Shown: positions 5,068 through 5,728 of the stretch, one piece after another
Layout: every line of letters starts with the position of its first letter
How positions within the stretch are numbered: position 1 is the first letter of the stretch
Assembly: GCA_905236195.1 (NCBI GenBank)
Contig: CAJOOX010000231.1
Coordinates: 1 to 5,728 of the forward strand
From: an uncultured Bacteroidales bacterium
Lineage (GTDB): Bacteria > Bacteroidota > Bacteroidia > Bacteroidales > UBA3663
DNA length: 5,728 bases
Direction: 5' to 3'
Position numbers and translations under genes: made by a program
The notes under the pieces: generated by a model
Told to the model about the DNA's origin: nothing
The model's database searches: none
The model's input: the letters and a program-made list of their open reading frames with translations, nothing else

Positions 5068-5728
5068 TTACAGTCTCTGCGTGAAAAACTGCTGAATCTT
5101 CGCCGCTATCTGTTCCACGTACTCTGGGACGAAATAGGTGCGGATATGCGTGGCACCGGGCACGATGAACAGTTCTTTGTCGGCGGTGCCGCTGGCCTTG
5201 GCGAAGGCTTCCTCCGACATATAGCGGCTGTCGGCCTTCTCGCCAGCGATGATAAGCAGCGGCTGGTCGATGAGGTCGGCATGGTCGGTGGCATCCCACG
5301 CCATCATGTCCATCAGCGAACTTTTCAGGTAGGTGCCGGGGGCGTTGGGACTCTTGTGCGTCACGCCGTAGTAGAAGTAGCCGTCGCGGTAGAGATCCAC
5401 CTTAATCTGACGAGCCTCTTCCGGCGTCCAGTTCATGAATCCCGCCACCTCTGGTTCGGCTCCTGCGGCCTCTTTCTGTCGGGCCAGCGATGCCTCGCGC
5501 TGCCGCTCCTTGACGGTGTTCATCTGCGTACGCATATATCCGTTGCGGCGAACGTCGCCCGTATTGAACAGGCTCAGAGTACCGACGGCCTTGATGCGCT
5601 TATCAACCTGCGCCGTAGCAAACGTGTAGCCGCCACCGCCGCAGATGCCGAAGGCTCCGATGCGGTCTTTGTCCACGCCCGGATACTGCTGAATGAAGTC
5701 GACGGCTCCCATGATGTCGCCCATGCGG
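5068..5728 (-). CDS. Alpha/beta hydrolase, dienelactone-hydrolase-like, C-terminal two thirds (5' end outside window)
   Basis: The frame is open to the window edge, and 219 residues plus a TAA stop are visible. The Met encoded at 5724-5722 is internal: it aligns with residue 112 of the paralogous hydrolase (DIMGAVDF against DIEGAVDF), so about 110 N-terminal residues, and any signal peptide, are missing. Counting that Met as 1, the nucleophile elbow is AFGICGGGGY with Cys28, the probable acid lies in IIAGEKADS (159-166, Glu162 or Asp165), and His193 sits in VPGATHIR. These match a Cys-nucleophile dienelactone-hydrolase-like enzyme acting on an unknown ester or lactone. A Glu/Ala/Arg-rich segment at about 72-93 (KERQREASLARQKEAAGAEP) is probably a helical cap insertion. 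The gene is followed by a terminator, so it is probably in a separate transcript from the downstream cluster, though functionally related. Confidence 0.88.
   Translation of the reverse strand, partial: RMGDIMGAVDFIQQYPGVDKDRIGAFGICGGGGYTFATAQVDKRIKAVGTLSLFNTGDVRRNGYMRTQMNTVKERQREASLARQKEAAGAEPEVAGFMNWTPEEARQIKVDLYRDGYFYYGVTHKSPNAPGTYLKSSLMDMMAWDATDHADLIDQPLLIIAGEKADSRYMSEEAFAKASGTADKELFIVPGATHIRTYFVPEYVEQIAAKIQQFFTQRL

Overview
This window looks like chromosome from a Bacteroidales bacterium, most likely Prevotellaceae. Four things point there: a Bacteroidetes-type -7 promoter element (TACCTTTG), A-rich leaders instead of strong Shine-Dalgarno sites, several lipoprotein signal peptides of the Bacteroidetes style, and an esterase whose C-terminus has the 'YSLNG...KGINIINGKK' tail familiar from Prevotella exported proteins. 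The assignment rests on reading the sequence by eye, not on a search.

Every gene I can support lies on the minus strand, so transcription runs from high to low coordinates. At the right edge is the 3' two thirds of a dienelactone-hydrolase-like alpha/beta hydrolase (5068-5728, 5' end outside the window). A hairpin terminator (5000-5037) and a new promoter (-7 box at 4988-4995) separate it from a tightly packed unit. In order of transcription this unit is: a second, paralogous exported alpha/beta hydrolase with a cysteine nucleophile (4962-4021); a lipoprotein flavodoxin (4017-3391); a lipoprotein esterase of the esterase D/feruloyl esterase family (3369-2407); a cytoplasmic aldo/keto reductase interrupted by one in-frame amber codon (2425-1436); an exported fusion of an NTF2-like domain to a second aldo/keto reductase (1423-113); and the first 32 codons of another lipoprotein (97-1). 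Gaps between these genes are 3, 21, -19 (overlap), 12 and 15 bases, which supports one operon.

The biochemical theme is ester or lactone hydrolysis plus carbonyl reduction with nicotinamide and flavin cofactors. Most products carry an export signal: the first hydrolase, the flavodoxin, the esterase, the NTF2-reductase fusion and the last lipoprotein. The set therefore looks like an envelope-located redox/hydrolase cassette. The substrate cannot be read from the sequence. Plant phenolic esters or reactive aldehydes are plausible guesses only.

The most notable points are the single nonsense codon in an otherwise intact reductase, the NTF2-AKR fusion with a signal peptide and unusual cofactor-loop residues, the esterase that carries both a surface-lipoprotein signal and a sorting-domain-like tail, and the compact terminator/promoter junction. 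I saw no RNA genes, CRISPR arrays, insertion sequences or plus-strand genes, and no gene-free stretch longer than about 105 bases.
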